Shown here: piece by piece, positions 1-7,941 of the stretch
How positions within the stretch are numbered: the stretch's first letter is position 1
How the letters are laid out: each line of letters opens with the position of its first letter
DNA from: Emcibacteraceae bacterium
GTDB taxonomy: Bacteria > Pseudomonadota > Alphaproteobacteria > Sphingomonadales > Emcibacteraceae
NCBI GenBank assembly: GCA_016763335.1
Contig: JAESUD010000106.1
Location: 1 to 25,992 of the forward strand
Length of the DNA: 25,992 bases
Direction: 5' to 3'
Notes under the pieces: model-generated
Database searches by the model: none
The model's input: only the letters and a program-made list of their open reading frames with translations
Told to the model about the DNA's origin: nothing
Program-made: the position numbers and the translations under genes

Positions 1-929
1 ACCCCCGCCGCAAGCGCGCCAAGCTCTTCTGACATGGCAACAAGTTCCTTATCTCTTAAATTCAACATCCCAAAGAGTGCGCCGGATGATATATTGTCAT
101 CCAATGTCAGCCCGGTTGTTGATAAGGTGCCGGTTGTTGGCTCAACATCAAATACAGTAATTGGCGGAAAAGGCGTAGTTGAAGACACAACTCCTGGCGG
201 ATTATACTGAAGTTCTCTACGTGTTTTACCAATAAGCATCAGGCCGGATTTTGTGCTTAAATCAATTTTATTATTACCTGTTTCAATAATATTTATATCA
301 ATAAGTTCTGAAAGATCGCTAAGTGCCTGTGCACGTTGTTCGATGAGCGAACCGGCTCCCCCTGTGGTCACGGTTTCCTTAACAATGAGTGGGTTTAGAA
401 AATCAATCCGTTTTAACAGACTGTTAATTTTGGCTGTAGTTTCAGCTATTTGCGTGCTAGCATCAAGGCGCATTACTTGGATATTTTCTGCCAACATGCC
501 AATTTCATCACCAAACGAGTCTATTCTTGAAACCATGCTTTCTTTTAATATAGTCGAAAGCGGGTTTAGGGCCAGTTCCGAAACCGAATTAAAAATATCA
601 TTTATTTTTCCACTCAATGAACCGTTGACATCGGGACGACCAAGCAAAGCCTGCACCCGTGAATGAAAAGCATTCTCAAGCGAATAACGTGCCACATCAG
701 ATTTGGTTTCATATGTGGACCCTACAAGGAATTTATCAACGACCCGTTCAATGCCAGAAATTTTTACGCCTGAGCCCTGCACTCCTGTTAAAAGAGGGTC
801 GAGCCTAACGACTTTGCGCGCATAACCAACAGTATTTACATTGGCAACATTGTCAGAAATAGTCCTTAATGCCGCTTGACTGGTAAAAAGCCCGGTAAGT
901 GAATTATTTATGATAGAGCTAATGGTCAT
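1..929 (-). CDS. flgK: Flagellar hook-filament junction protein FlgK (HAP1), N-terminal part, truncated by window edge
   Basis: About 309 residues are visible; the C-terminus lies beyond position 1. FlgK is the first junction protein between hook and filament and is exported by the flagellar type III system. The start is ATG at 929, with GGAG about 8 bases upstream on the minus strand. The protein begins MTISSIINNSLTGLFTSQAA and has the rod/hook-family N-terminal heptad segment ending in ISDNVANVNTVGYARK, which belongs to FlgK rather than FlgE or FlgL. Further in it carries GSGVKISGIERVVDKFL, typical of FlgK. It lacks a Sec signal, as expected for a flagellar substrate. It is divergent from fliK, and a sigma-54 element facing it lies at 1165-1179. 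The frame is open to the window edge. The family call is secure; FlgE is excluded because a clear flgE is present at 3997. Confidence 0.93.
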   Translation of the reverse strand, partial: MTISSIINNSLTGLFTSQAALRTISDNVANVNTVGYARKVVRLDPLLTGVQGSGVKISGIERVVDKFLVGSTYETKSDVARYSLENAFHSRVQALLGRPDVNGSLSGKINDIFNSVSELALNPLSTILKESMVSRIDSFGDEIGMLAENIQVMRLDASTQIAETTAKINSLLKRIDFLNPLIVKETVTTGGAGSLIEQRAQALSDLSELIDINIIETGNNKIDLSTKSGLMLIGKTRRELQYNPPGVVSSTTPFPPITVFDVEPTTGTLSTTGLTLDDNISSGALFGMLNLRDKELVAMSEELGALAAG

Positions 930-965
930 TTACACATCTCCACTGGTTAACATATGAGCAAAATG

Positions 966-987
966 ACTAGGCAACAGTTGCCAAATG
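966..987. promoter_or_regulatory. GGCA-N5-TGCC palindrome in flgK leader (candidate operator)
   Basis: GGCAAC-A-GTTGCC at 970-982 is a perfect inverted repeat preceded by ACTA, so the element begins ACTAGGCAA. The palindrome before fliF (6031-6051) begins with the same nine bases and has the same GGCA-N5-TGCC core. It lies about 40 bases upstream of the flgK start codon and downstream of the predicted sigma-54 start site. The single-base centre makes it a poor RNA hairpin, so a dimeric DNA-binding protein is the more likely reader. The protein is unknown. Confidence 0.45.
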
Positions 988-1070
988 AGGAAAATATTTC
1001 GTAAATCGAATAAATTCCCGGTCATTATTTTTACTTGTTCGCTCACGTTTGCAACTAAAGTCATATCAAC

Positions 1071-1085
1071 CTAACTATTTGTTAA
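1071..1085. promoter_or_regulatory. CtrA-like box in flgK/fliK intergenic region
   Basis: CTAA-CTATTTG-TTAA matches the CtrA consensus TTAA-N7-TTAA with one mismatch. It is nearly identical to the box before ctrA (GTAA-CTATTTA-TTAACC). Binding by CtrA is an inference. Confidence 0.4.
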
Positions 1086-1164
1086 TTAAAGAATTTTCAA
1101 AATTTTGATAAATAAATAATGCAATTTTCCTACTTACTCTTTTATTTTCTCCCTCAAATTATAT

Positions 1165-1179
1165 GCAAGGTTAATGCCA
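1165..1179 (-). promoter_or_regulatory. Sigma-54 (-24/-12) promoter for flgK
   Basis: On the minus strand the sequence reads TGGCATTAACCTTGCA. GG (1178-1177) and GC (1166-1165) are exactly 12 bases apart, the required RpoN spacing, and it matches the consensus TGGCAC-N5-TTGCA closely. Transcription would start near 1153, giving a leader of about 220 bases before the flgK ATG. This fits late flagellar genes driven by the sigma-54 activator FlbD, which is encoded at 10817 in the same window. Confidence 0.75.
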
Positions 1180-1383
1180 ATTTCAGACATTGTTTATAAT
1201 GGGTTCGTTTTAGCCTGCGATCCCACATCATTTATGATGCGGTTATTAAAATTGGCAGATATGAGTGGAAGTGGGAAAAAACGACACGTCACCCTTGGGA
1301 ATCTTTTGCCCCTTCTAAATTAACAACATCTCATAAAAATAAATAATCATTTAAAATCAATGCACTATACCATTTTATGATTC

Positions 1384-1399
1384 TGGCCTACTTTTTGCA
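1384..1399 (+). promoter_or_regulatory. Sigma-54 (-24/-12) promoter for fliK-flgD-flgE
   Basis: The sequence TGGCCTACTTTTTGCA has GG at 1385-1386 and GC at 1397-1398, the exact 12-base RpoN spacing, with a full TTTGCA -12 block. The predicted start of transcription is near 1410, 30 bases before the fliK ATG. Hook genes are classic sigma-54/FlbD targets in this class. Confidence 0.75.
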
Positions 1400-1439
1400 T
1401 TTAATCATCCAAGTTAATTTAATTGGATAAAACATAACA

Positions 1440-3214
1440 ATGACAACAGGCGTTGACATATTATTTAAGAAACTACCGGCACAGGTCCCTTCTGTACACC
1501 GCGAGAGAAAAGCTGCCCCCTCTCCTGTTCGTGCAGACCATGTTGATGATCGTTCCAATATATCCAATAATAGAGACCAGAAGGCCATCAAGACATTCAA
1601 TGAACATCTAGATGATCATAATGTGAAAAATGATGACGCTCACAAAACCGATAAAACACCACAAACCGACAGCAACGAAACTGACGCCTTGGCTCGCAAC
1701 CCAGAACATGGCAATAATGATGTAATCGCGACATCTGAAATACCCGCCGAAAGTAATATTCAAGACCAAGGTAGTAATGCTGTTCAACTGAATAATGATA
1801 TTTTATTTGCAGAGAACGCACAGGAAAACATTGCCGCAGCGACAACGGAACATTCCGTTGTCATTAATACAGATATAAATAATGTCGTAGATACAAATGT
1901 TTCTACTAACCGGGCTGACAATAATTCCGGTGTAAACAATACTAACCCCGAACAAGTTGTTGCAAATACCACTGGCCAACCGAATACAGAGAAAACAATT
2001 CCAGCAGCAACCGATCACACACAAAATTCAGAAAAATCAATTCCCGCTGTCAGCGCCGATGAGGCCACACCCAAAACTACACAACCTCAACATGATAACA
2101 AAATAGATGCAACCGATGTTGCGGCAGATAAGAATGTTGAAATAAAGCCTGATGCATCAATAAAAGAAACAACCCCTCAAAATGGATTGGGAGACGATAA
2201 TAAACTATTTACTCAAACCCAAAAATCATCTGATGCACGGCCCGTTTCTACAGAAGTCGTACAGGCACCCAAAGGTGATGAAAATAAAATAATACCTTCA
2301 TCATTTGTTGCACAAAAAACAGATGTGCCAATGCAGGATGCTAAAGCGGAAACCATTGTTAATTCAGCATTGCTACAGCAAGCTCCGTTAGAAAAGACAT
2401 TACCTGAAGAAACAATTGTTCATGAAAAAAATTCTGCAATACCAATTGCTGTAGTCTTGGACAGAAACAATAATCAGAAATCAACGGATAAAGGTAAAAG
2501 CACAGGAATAAGCGCTGGAAAAAGCAAGAGTTCCTCAGCTAACCAGCAAAAGTCCGACGTTCCTGTATCAAATACTGGACAAACCACACAAACACAACAA
2601 CCGGCCTCTCAGAATATAGTCAAAAATGACATGTTATTTGATATGGGGCTTAGACCGAGCCTACCGTACCCCAGCCTTTAAATTTAAACGCGCAATCCAG
2701 CCTTACCACCGGTGGGTTACTCGCCGTTCAGGACATTAACGTTCAAAAGTCTGTTAACAGCTTAGCATCGACAATTAAATTGGAAACTGCCGAACAAGCA
2801 AAAATGATTAATGAGCAAATTTCTGTTGCCATAAGTAAAAATATTATCAAGGGTCAAAATAATTTTAATATCCGCCTTAAACCGGCAGAACTAGGGCAAG
2901 TAGAAATTCGTATTGAATTTTTGTCTGATGGTAAAATGCAAGCATCTATGATGGTCGAAAATGAAAAAACATTATCTATGTTGCAACGAGACCAGTCCGT
3001 TCTGGAAAAAGCACTTCAGGACGCAGGAATTAACTTATCAAATAAAAACATGAACTTCTCATTAATGAAGCAGGACCAGCAACAAAGTCAAAAATTTGCT
3101 GGCCTTAATAATCCTGCTAATGATGACGGAAGCTTCGAAGATATGGCACAAACCGAGACCATGCAAGAAATTCGCATGGGTTACTCCAATCAAGCCATAG
3201 ACATAAGTGTATAG
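1440..3214 (+). CDS. fliK: Flagellar hook-length control protein FliK, reading frame disrupted near 2654-2681
   Basis: FliK is the exported ruler that sets hook length and switches export specificity through FlhB. The first part (1440-2681, 413 residues) is very polar, rich in Asn, Asp, Thr and Gln, as FliK linkers are. The second part carries the C-terminal hook-length domain (Flg_hook, PF02120), with LKPAELGQVEIRIEF followed by MLQRDQSVLEKALQDAGINL. The second part is in the -1 relative frame and is open from 2654, so it overlaps the end of the first part (stop TAA 2679-2681). The total length of 1775 bases becomes a whole number of codons if one base is added, giving about 591 residues. 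This points to one missing base, or to a real mutation; a CCCC run at 2669-2672 is one candidate place. The gene follows a sigma-54 promoter and is followed by flgD 15 bases later. The N-terminal part has no diagnostic motif; the C-terminal call is strong. Confidence 0.85.
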
Positions 3215-3229
3215 AAAGAAGGTATTATA

Positions 3230-3919
3230 ATGGACATCGTAGGAATCGCCGGACAAGACACAAGCACTAATGCGTCGCAATCCGGTGCGACATTATCAAA
3301 TGACTTTGATGATTTTTTGCATCTTCTCACTGTACAGTTACAGTATCAAGACCCGCTAGCACCAATGGATTCAAATCAGTTCACAGAACAACTGGTTGCC
3401 TTCACAGGTGTTGAACAAGCCATACAGACCAATAAAAATCTCGAAAGTATTGTGGCTCAGAATAAATCACTCAAAAATGCCAATGCTGTTGGTTACCTTG
3501 GTAAAGAAGTAACCATTGGCACCAATGCAGCAGGCCTTACTGAAGAAGGAACAGCAACTTGGGAATATTTACTTGAGGCGCCGGCAAACTCAGTAAAAAT
3601 AACGGTAAAAGATGAAAACGGTCTTGAAGTAGACACTGCAATTGGCGAACTTGGTACAGGAATTCATACTTTTGTCTGGAACGCCCCGGATAACGCTGAT
3701 CCCGGGATCTATACATTAGAAATTAAAGCTTTATCGGGTGATAAAGAAAATATTGCACACAGCATATATTCCGTCGGAATTGTTGAAAGTTTAGAAAATG
3801 TCAACGGCAACATTCTACTTGCCTCAAACGGAATTCTTACATTACCAGACAATGTCCTAGCGGTAAGAGAAGTAAAAGTAGAACAAGAAACAATACCTGA
3901 AGAAGACAGCAGTGAATAA
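3230..3919 (+). CDS. flgD: Flagellar hook assembly scaffold protein FlgD
   Basis: FlgD caps the growing hook and guides FlgE polymerisation, then is discarded. The 229-residue protein has the diagnostic N-terminal FlgD block at about residues 25-75: DFDDFLHLLTVQLQYQDPLA, then PMDSNQFTEQLVAFTGVEQAI. Residues from about 85 on form the FlgD Tudor/fibronectin-like hook-cap region, with GKEVTIG and the typical GIHTFVWNAPDNADPGIYTL segment. GAAGG lies 8 bases before the ATG at 3230. It sits between fliK and flgE in the same direction, the usual hook operon order. Length is normal for the family. Confidence 0.96.
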   Translation: MDIVGIAGQDTSTNASQSGATLSNDFDDFLHLLTVQLQYQDPLAPMDSNQFTEQLVAFTGVEQAIQTNKNLESIVAQNKSLKNANAVGYLGKEVTIGTNAAGLTEEGTATWEYLLEAPANSVKITVKDENGLEVDTAIGELGTGIHTFVWNAPDNADPGIYTLEIKALSGDKENIAHSIYSVGIVESLENVNGNILLASNGILTLPDNVLAVREVKVEQETIPEEDSSE

Positions 3920-3996
3920 CGCGTGAAACGCAAAATAATTTAAATGAAAAAATGTCACTAATACCAGAGACATTTATTAAATAAGGAGTACCGACA

Positions 3997-5376
3997 ATGA
4001 GTCTTTACGCATCACTTTTTTCTGGCGTGTCCGGCCTTTCGGCTAACAGTAGCGCCATGGGTATGATTTCCGATAACATCGTGAATATTAATACCATTGG
4101 ATATAAAGGCACACAGGCCAAGTTTTCATCACTGGTGACGGAAAGTAATTCATCATCATATTCACCAGGCGGTGTGATTGCAAAACCACAAGCCCTTATT
4201 AGTCATCAGGGTCTATTGCAAGGTTCAACTTCAGCGACCGATCTCAGCATCGATGGTGCTGGTTTCTTTGTTGTTTCCAATCAGACAGATAGCCAAGATG
4301 CAAATTCCACCATATCATACACACGTGCCGGATCATTTACCCCGGATGATAATGGCTTCCTGCAAAATACTGCGGGTCTATATCTTCAAGGGTATGAGCT
4401 TGATTCTGATGGCAATGCGCCTACCGTTAATATCGGCAACTTAAAACCTATTAACGTGTCAAACTTCACCATTACGGCCGAAGCCACCACATCGGTTGCC
4501 ATTCGTGCCAACTTGCAATCATCACAGGCCATCAGCCCCGCAGTTACTGGCGCGACATATACCTCCGCAACTGTTGCAGGCTCAATGGCGGGTTATGATG
4601 CTGACGTTTCACAAGGGATCGTTCCGGCAACCCAAGGTACAAAACCTGACTTTCAAACTAATACACAAGTATATGATGCCAAAGGTGGACTACATACCGT
4701 AACATTTGCGGCCCTTAAACAGGCAGACAATTTATGGAATGTAGAAATTTTCATCAGCCCGCCAAATGATCTTAGCACTCAACCACTTGCCGGCACAGGT
4801 CAACTTGCATCGGGACAAATTGCCTTTAATGGTGACGGGTCAATTGACACCGCTGGTACTTCCCCTGCTTTACTTGCTGCATTAACCGTTAACTGGTCTG
4901 GTGGTGCGGATCCTGGGCAAATTACTTTCAATCTTGGTACAGATGGTCAAAGTGATGGTATCTCGGAATTTGCTGGCGAATCGACCGTGATTTCCACCAC
5001 ATCAAATGGTGCAAAATTTGGTAGTGTGATCGGCGTATCCGTTAAAGAAGAAGGTATCGTTACCGCACTCTTCAACAACGGACTGGCCAGAGATGTATTC
5101 ATTCTGCCGATTTCCACCTTCCAAAACCCGGACGGACTGACCAGAAGACAAGGAAACAGTTACACTATTTCTGATGCATCTGGATCAGGCGACTTAAAGC
5201 TTGCTGGTAAGGGTGGGGCCGGATTTGTTGCCCCATCGACGCTCGAAGCATCAACGGTTGACCTCGCACAAGAATTTACCAACTTAATTACAATACAAAG
5301 GGCATTTTCTGCGAGTACAAAAATCATCACAACAGCAGATGAAATGTTAACGGAATTAAATAACATTAAACGTTAA
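3997..5376 (+). CDS. flgE: Flagellar hook protein FlgE
   Basis: FlgE is the structural subunit of the hook, the curved universal joint outside the cell. The 459-residue protein has the rod/hook N-terminal segment (MSLYASLFSGVSGLSANSSA, then MGMISDNIVNINTIGYKGT) and the matching C-terminal helix (VDLAQEFTNLITIQRAFSAS followed by KIITTADEMLTELNNIKR). Both ends are needed for the coiled inner tube. The middle is variable and rich in Thr, Ser and Gly, as is normal for surface domains. A strong AAGGAG is placed about 9 bases before the ATG. The 77-base gap from flgD has no clear promoter, so it is probably the last gene of the fliK-flgD-flgE operon, which ends at the terminator at 5396-5428. Confidence 0.96.
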   Translation: MSLYASLFSGVSGLSANSSAMGMISDNIVNINTIGYKGTQAKFSSLVTESNSSSYSPGGVIAKPQALISHQGLLQGSTSATDLSIDGAGFFVVSNQTDSQDANSTISYTRAGSFTPDDNGFLQNTAGLYLQGYELDSDGNAPTVNIGNLKPINVSNFTITAEATTSVAIRANLQSSQAISPAVTGATYTSATVAGSMAGYDADVSQGIVPATQGTKPDFQTNTQVYDAKGGLHTVTFAALKQADNLWNVEIFISPPNDLSTQPLAGTGQLASGQIAFNGDGSIDTAGTSPALLAALTVNWSGGADPGQITFNLGTDGQSDGISEFAGESTVISTTSNGAKFGSVIGVSVKEEGIVTALFNNGLARDVFILPISTFQNPDGLTRRQGNSYTISDASGSGDLKLAGKGGAGFVAPSTLEASTVDLAQEFTNLITIQRAFSASTKIITTADEMLTELNNIKR

Positions 5377-5395
5377 AATTCAACGCCTTAAGAAG

Positions 5396-5428
5396 AAAGT
5401 TCCTTGATAATTCAGGGGACTTTTTTTG
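5396..5428 (+). terminator. Rho-independent terminator after flgE
   Basis: AAAGTTCC (5396-5403) pairs with GGGACTTT (5416-5423), with one G-U pair, around an 11-12-base loop. It runs directly into TTTTTTT (5421-5427). It lies 20 bases after the flgE stop. Confidence 0.8.
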
Positions 5429-5557
5429 TGCCATATCGGGATATGATAAAATTTTACGCTTCATTCATGACAAATTTACGCTGTTCATTAATCATATTTT
5501 TAGACACTTGTCATATTATTTAGTCAATAAAACAAGTTACCGGAGAAATAGTGTAAA
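5429..5557. promoter_or_regulatory. sciP upstream region with CtrA-like box and inverted repeat
   Basis: TTAA-TCATATT-TTTA at 5488-5502 has the TTAA-N7-TTAA layout with one mismatch, the same degeneracy as the box before fliF. It is flanked by the inverted repeat ATGACAA (5467-5473) and TTGTCAT (5508-5514). A near-direct repeat, TTTACGCTTCATT then TTTACGCTGTTCATT, spans about 5453-5489. sciP is a CtrA target in Caulobacter, so this is a plausible CtrA region; binding itself is inferred. Confidence 0.35.
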
Positions 5558-5857
5558 ATGAGTTTGAAAAATATGGTAGAAAATGATTCAGTTGTTGGGC
5601 CAACTGGAGAGCAATTAACCTTAAAGGACTTACCGCCACCGAACACCAAACGGTGGGTCGTTCGACGTAAAGCCGAGGTTGTAGCTGCTGTGAGAGGAGG
5701 ACTTCTTTCACTCGAGGATGCGTGTAAAAAATATACGCTTTCCGTTGAGGAATTTCTTTCATGGCAACGGGCGATTGATGAAGACGGACTTTTGGGATTA
5801 CGCACAACGCGCGTACAAGATTACCGTCAGGATAAAAGCAAAATCCAGCATCATTAA
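5558..5857 (+). CDS. sciP: SciP, small CtrA inhibitor (DUF1153 family)
   Basis: SciP is a small helix-turn-helix protein that blocks CtrA-dependent transcription at the swarmer stage in Caulobacter. The 99-residue product carries the strongly conserved DUF1153 core: GPTGEQLTLKDLPPPNTKRW, then VVRRKAEVVAAVRGGLLSLE, and YTLSVEEFLSWQRAIDEDGL followed by LRTTR. This is nearly the same as the Caulobacter protein by memory of the family. The start is ATG at 5558, with GGAG upstream at a rather long spacing; ATG 5573 (Met6) is an alternative. It is a monocistronic gene between two terminators. Its place between the hook genes and fliF, in a window that also holds ctrA, fits a role in timing flagellar gene expression. 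Confidence 0.93.
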   Translation: MSLKNMVENDSVVGPTGEQLTLKDLPPPNTKRWVVRRKAEVVAAVRGGLLSLEDACKKYTLSVEEFLSWQRAIDEDGLLGLRTTRVQDYRQDKSKIQHH

Positions 5858-5886
5858 CTCGAATACATAAAAAAATCATTATGATT

Positions 5887-5920
5887 AGGCCGCAAAAAAT
5901 AATTTTTTGCGGCCTTTTTT
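5887..5920 (+). terminator. Rho-independent terminator after sciP
   Basis: AGGCCGCAAAAAA (5887-5899) and TTTTTTGCGGCCT (5903-5915) form a perfect 13-base stem with a three-base loop, followed by a T run to 5920. The A/T arms make it work in both directions, but no minus-strand gene ends here. Confidence 0.92.
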
Positions 5921-6030
5921 ATACTTAAACGATTCTAATTGTGGGTCTCTACAATCATAGAGTCAAAAATAGTGCTTTTTTTTCGTAAAAATGCATTTTT
6001 TTCACGAATGTCACTTGAAAAAAATATTAA

Positions 6031-6051
6031 ACTAGGCAATATCTGCCTAGT
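6031..6051. promoter_or_regulatory. ACTAGGCA-N5-TGCCTAGT palindrome before fliF (candidate operator)
   Basis: This is a perfect 8-base inverted repeat with a 5-base centre (ATATC). It shares ACTAGGCAA and the GGCA-N5-TGCC core with the element at 966-987. It abuts the CtrA-like box at 6053 and sits about 40 bases upstream of the sigma-54-like element at 6091. In Caulobacter, FlbD represses fliF from a site near its promoter; whether this palindrome is that site here is an inference. Confidence 0.5.
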
Positions 6052-6052
6052 G

Positions 6053-6067
6053 TTAACTTTCTGTTTA
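6053..6067. promoter_or_regulatory. CtrA-like box before fliF
   Basis: TTAA-CTTTCTG-TTTA matches TTAA-N7-TTAA with one mismatch and resembles the boxes at 1071 and 20904 (TAACT, then TTTA or TTAA seven bases on). The fliF operon is a CtrA-controlled early flagellar operon in Caulobacter, which supports the reading. Confidence 0.45.
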
Positions 6068-6090
6068 CTAAAGAGCGGGTACAATCTCTT

Positions 6091-6107
6091 TGGCATAAGT
6101 TGAGCAA
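6091..6107 (+). promoter_or_regulatory. Possible sigma-54 element before fliF
   Basis: TGGCATAAGTTGAGCA has GG (6092-6093) and GC (6104-6105) exactly 12 bases apart and a good TGGCA -24 block, but the -12 block GAGCA departs from TTGCA. The start of transcription would be near 6117, about 80 bases before fliF. It is weaker than the two elements around flgK and fliK. Confidence 0.35.
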
Positions 6108-6195
6108 GAACGTGCTTAAACTAATATAATATTTAGAATCATAGAGATACATAGAATATGTCTGTCTATTACATCACTTTTAAGGGATTAATATA

Positions 6196-7935
6196 GTGAA
6201 TGGTTTAGCAGAATTCTTTAGAACCTTGGGTGCGCCAAGGTTAGCCGCGATGGCAACGGTAGCTTTTATTACTATTGGTTTTTTTGCATATATCATGATG
6301 CGTCTTTCCACTCCGCAAATGTCCCTCCTTTTTAGTGGACTTGACCTTGCTGATAGCTCACAAATCGTTCAAAATCTTGAAGGGCAAAACATACCTTATG
6401 AACTTATTGGTGATGGCAGCACTATATTAGTACCGGAAAATCAGGTTTCACGGCTCAGGATGGATATTGCCGCACAAGGCCTTAATACCGGCGGCTCGGT
6501 CGGTTATGAAATTTTTGACAATCAGGATAATTTAGGCACGACTAGTTTCGTACAAAATATTAACCGATTACGCGCCCTAGAGGGAGAGCTTTCTAGAACC
6601 ATCAATTCAATTGAACAGGTTTCAAGCTCACGCATTCATTTAGTATTACCACAAAGACGCCTGTTCAGTAATGAAAGCCGGGAAGGCTCAGCTTCTATTT
6701 TTATTAAAACAAGAAGTGGTAGGTTAAGCAGAGGGCAGATTATTGCTATTCAAAACCTTGTAGCGGCAGCGGTACCGGAACTTAATCAAGAACGGATATC
6801 AATCGTCGACCAACGAGGGTCATTACTGGCTCGCGGCGCATCCGAAAGCGAACTAGGGTCACTGGCAACATCGATAGAAGAAAAGAAAATTTCCCTCGAG
6901 AACCGACTTCGTACACAAATTGAAGAACTCATAGGCAAAACTGTTGGTCTGGGGAAAGTAAGAGCAGAGGTAACGGCTGTACTAGATATGAGCCGCACCA
7001 CAAGCAATTCAGAAACTTACGACCCTGATGGCGCGGTTCCCTTATCGACGAATATAACAGAAACAACATCATCAGATGTTCAAAATTCCGCACAAGAAGA
7101 AGCTATTTCTGTCGCAAACAACTTACCTAATGCAGGACTAGTTAATGATACCGGCCCTGAGATACAAAGCCAGAATAGTTCATCAACCACATCGGAACTC
7201 ACTAATTTTAGCCTATCAAAAACAATTACTTCACAGATCAATGAAGCCGGGTCAGTTCAAAGGCTTTCAGTGGCCGTGCTTATAGATGGCCGTTACACTG
7301 GTGGCAGCACAGCAGAAGACGGCACCGTAACACCGCCAGTATATCAACCTCGATCAGAAGTTGAAATTGCCCAAATAGAAGATTTGATAAAATCTACCAT
7401 GGGTTTTGATGAAGATCGTGGTGATACGTTAAGTGTTGTTAATATGGAATTTGCACCAATTGATTTTGGCGAATCTGCCGTAGAACAAAGCCTGTTTGCT
7501 CTCAATAATATAGATATCATGCGCATTGCAGAATTGGTCATATTATTCATTGTAGCAATTCTCATAATCCTCCTTGGATTGCGGCCGCTCATATCATATA
7601 TCACCAGCACGCATAGCGATGATGGCACGCGCGGTGGTACGCCGGCACAAATCGCGGGTGCTTCTCCAGAGCAACAACAAATTGCAGGCGCTGAACCCGC
7701 TTCTCAAGCCGCGCTAGCGCCGCCTACTGCAGGAGGTGATCTTGCCATCCCAATAAGAGGTGAACATAGAATTTCCTCTAAGGAAGTGGCACAACAACAC
7801 GGAATGGAAGCCGCTATTGATGTAGCGGCGGTCGAGGGAAGAATACAAGCCACTACCCTGAAGAAAGTCGGAGAACTCGTTGAACGACACCCGGACGAAT
7901 CCGTGGCGGTCGTTAGAAGTTGGTTATATGGGTGA
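6196..7935 (+). CDS. fliF: Flagellar MS-ring protein FliF
   Basis: FliF forms the MS ring in the inner membrane, the base on which the motor and export gate assemble. The 579-residue protein has TM1 at about residues 15-36 (VAFITIGFFAYIMM) and TM2 at about 443-463 (ELVILFIVAILIILLGL). Between them is the YscJ/FliF ring-building region, with SGLDLADSSQIVQNLEGQNI and GYEIFDNQDNLGTTSFVQNI. The cytoplasmic C-terminus ends in VAVVRSWLYG, the FliG-binding tail. The start is GTG at 6196 with AAGGGA 8 bases before it; the nearby ATG at 6200 is out of frame. It is the first gene of a long operon. A 260-base leader separates it from the sciP terminator. Length is normal. Confidence 0.97.
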   Translation: MNGLAEFFRTLGAPRLAAMATVAFITIGFFAYIMMRLSTPQMSLLFSGLDLADSSQIVQNLEGQNIPYELIGDGSTILVPENQVSRLRMDIAAQGLNTGGSVGYEIFDNQDNLGTTSFVQNINRLRALEGELSRTINSIEQVSSSRIHLVLPQRRLFSNESREGSASIFIKTRSGRLSRGQIIAIQNLVAAAVPELNQERISIVDQRGSLLARGASESELGSLATSIEEKKISLENRLRTQIEELIGKTVGLGKVRAEVTAVLDMSRTTSNSETYDPDGAVPLSTNITETTSSDVQNSAQEEAISVANNLPNAGLVNDTGPEIQSQNSSSTTSELTNFSLSKTITSQINEAGSVQRLSVAVLIDGRYTGGSTAEDGTVTPPVYQPRSEVEIAQIEDLIKSTMGFDEDRGDTLSVVNMEFAPIDFGESAVEQSLFALNNIDIMRIAELVILFIVAILIILLGLRPLISYITSTHSDDGTRGGTPAQIAGASPEQQQIAGAEPASQAALAPPTAGGDLAIPIRGEHRISSKEVAQQHGMEAAIDVAAVEGRIQATTLKKVGELVERHPDESVAVVRSWLYG

Positions 7936-7941
7936 TGAAAA

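Larger units (their letters stand above)
930..1439. promoter_or_regulatory. Divergent flgK/fliK intergenic control region
   Basis: This 510-base stretch holds no gene that I can support. It contains a minus-facing sigma-54 element (1165-1179), a plus-facing one (1384-1399), a CtrA-like box (1071-1085), a GGCA-N5-TGCC palindrome (966-987) and a short inverted repeat CATCAT-TT-ATGATG at 1226-1239 between the two promoters. The roughly 200 bases between the two -24/-12 elements are the natural place for a shared enhancer bound by FlbD, but no binding motif can be proven from this sequence. Confidence 0.6.

Noticed and set aside
253..666. 137-residue plus-strand open frame at the left end
   Set aside because: It lies entirely antisense to flgK, whose frame has clear family motifs; it has no ribosome site and no recognisable content.
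970..982. GGCAACAGTTGCC read on the minus strand as a sigma-54 promoter close to flgK
   Set aside because: The GG-GC distance is 10 bases; the perfect symmetry fits an operator better.
1296..1309. TTGGGAATCTTTTGC as a third sigma-54 promoter in the flgK/fliK gap
   Set aside because: The GG-GC spacing is 10 or 11 bases, not the required 12.
2683..2689. TTTAAAC, a classic -1 slippery heptamer, near the fliK disruption
   Set aside because: It lies after the zero-frame stop TAA (2679-2681), so a ribosome in the first frame would not reach it.
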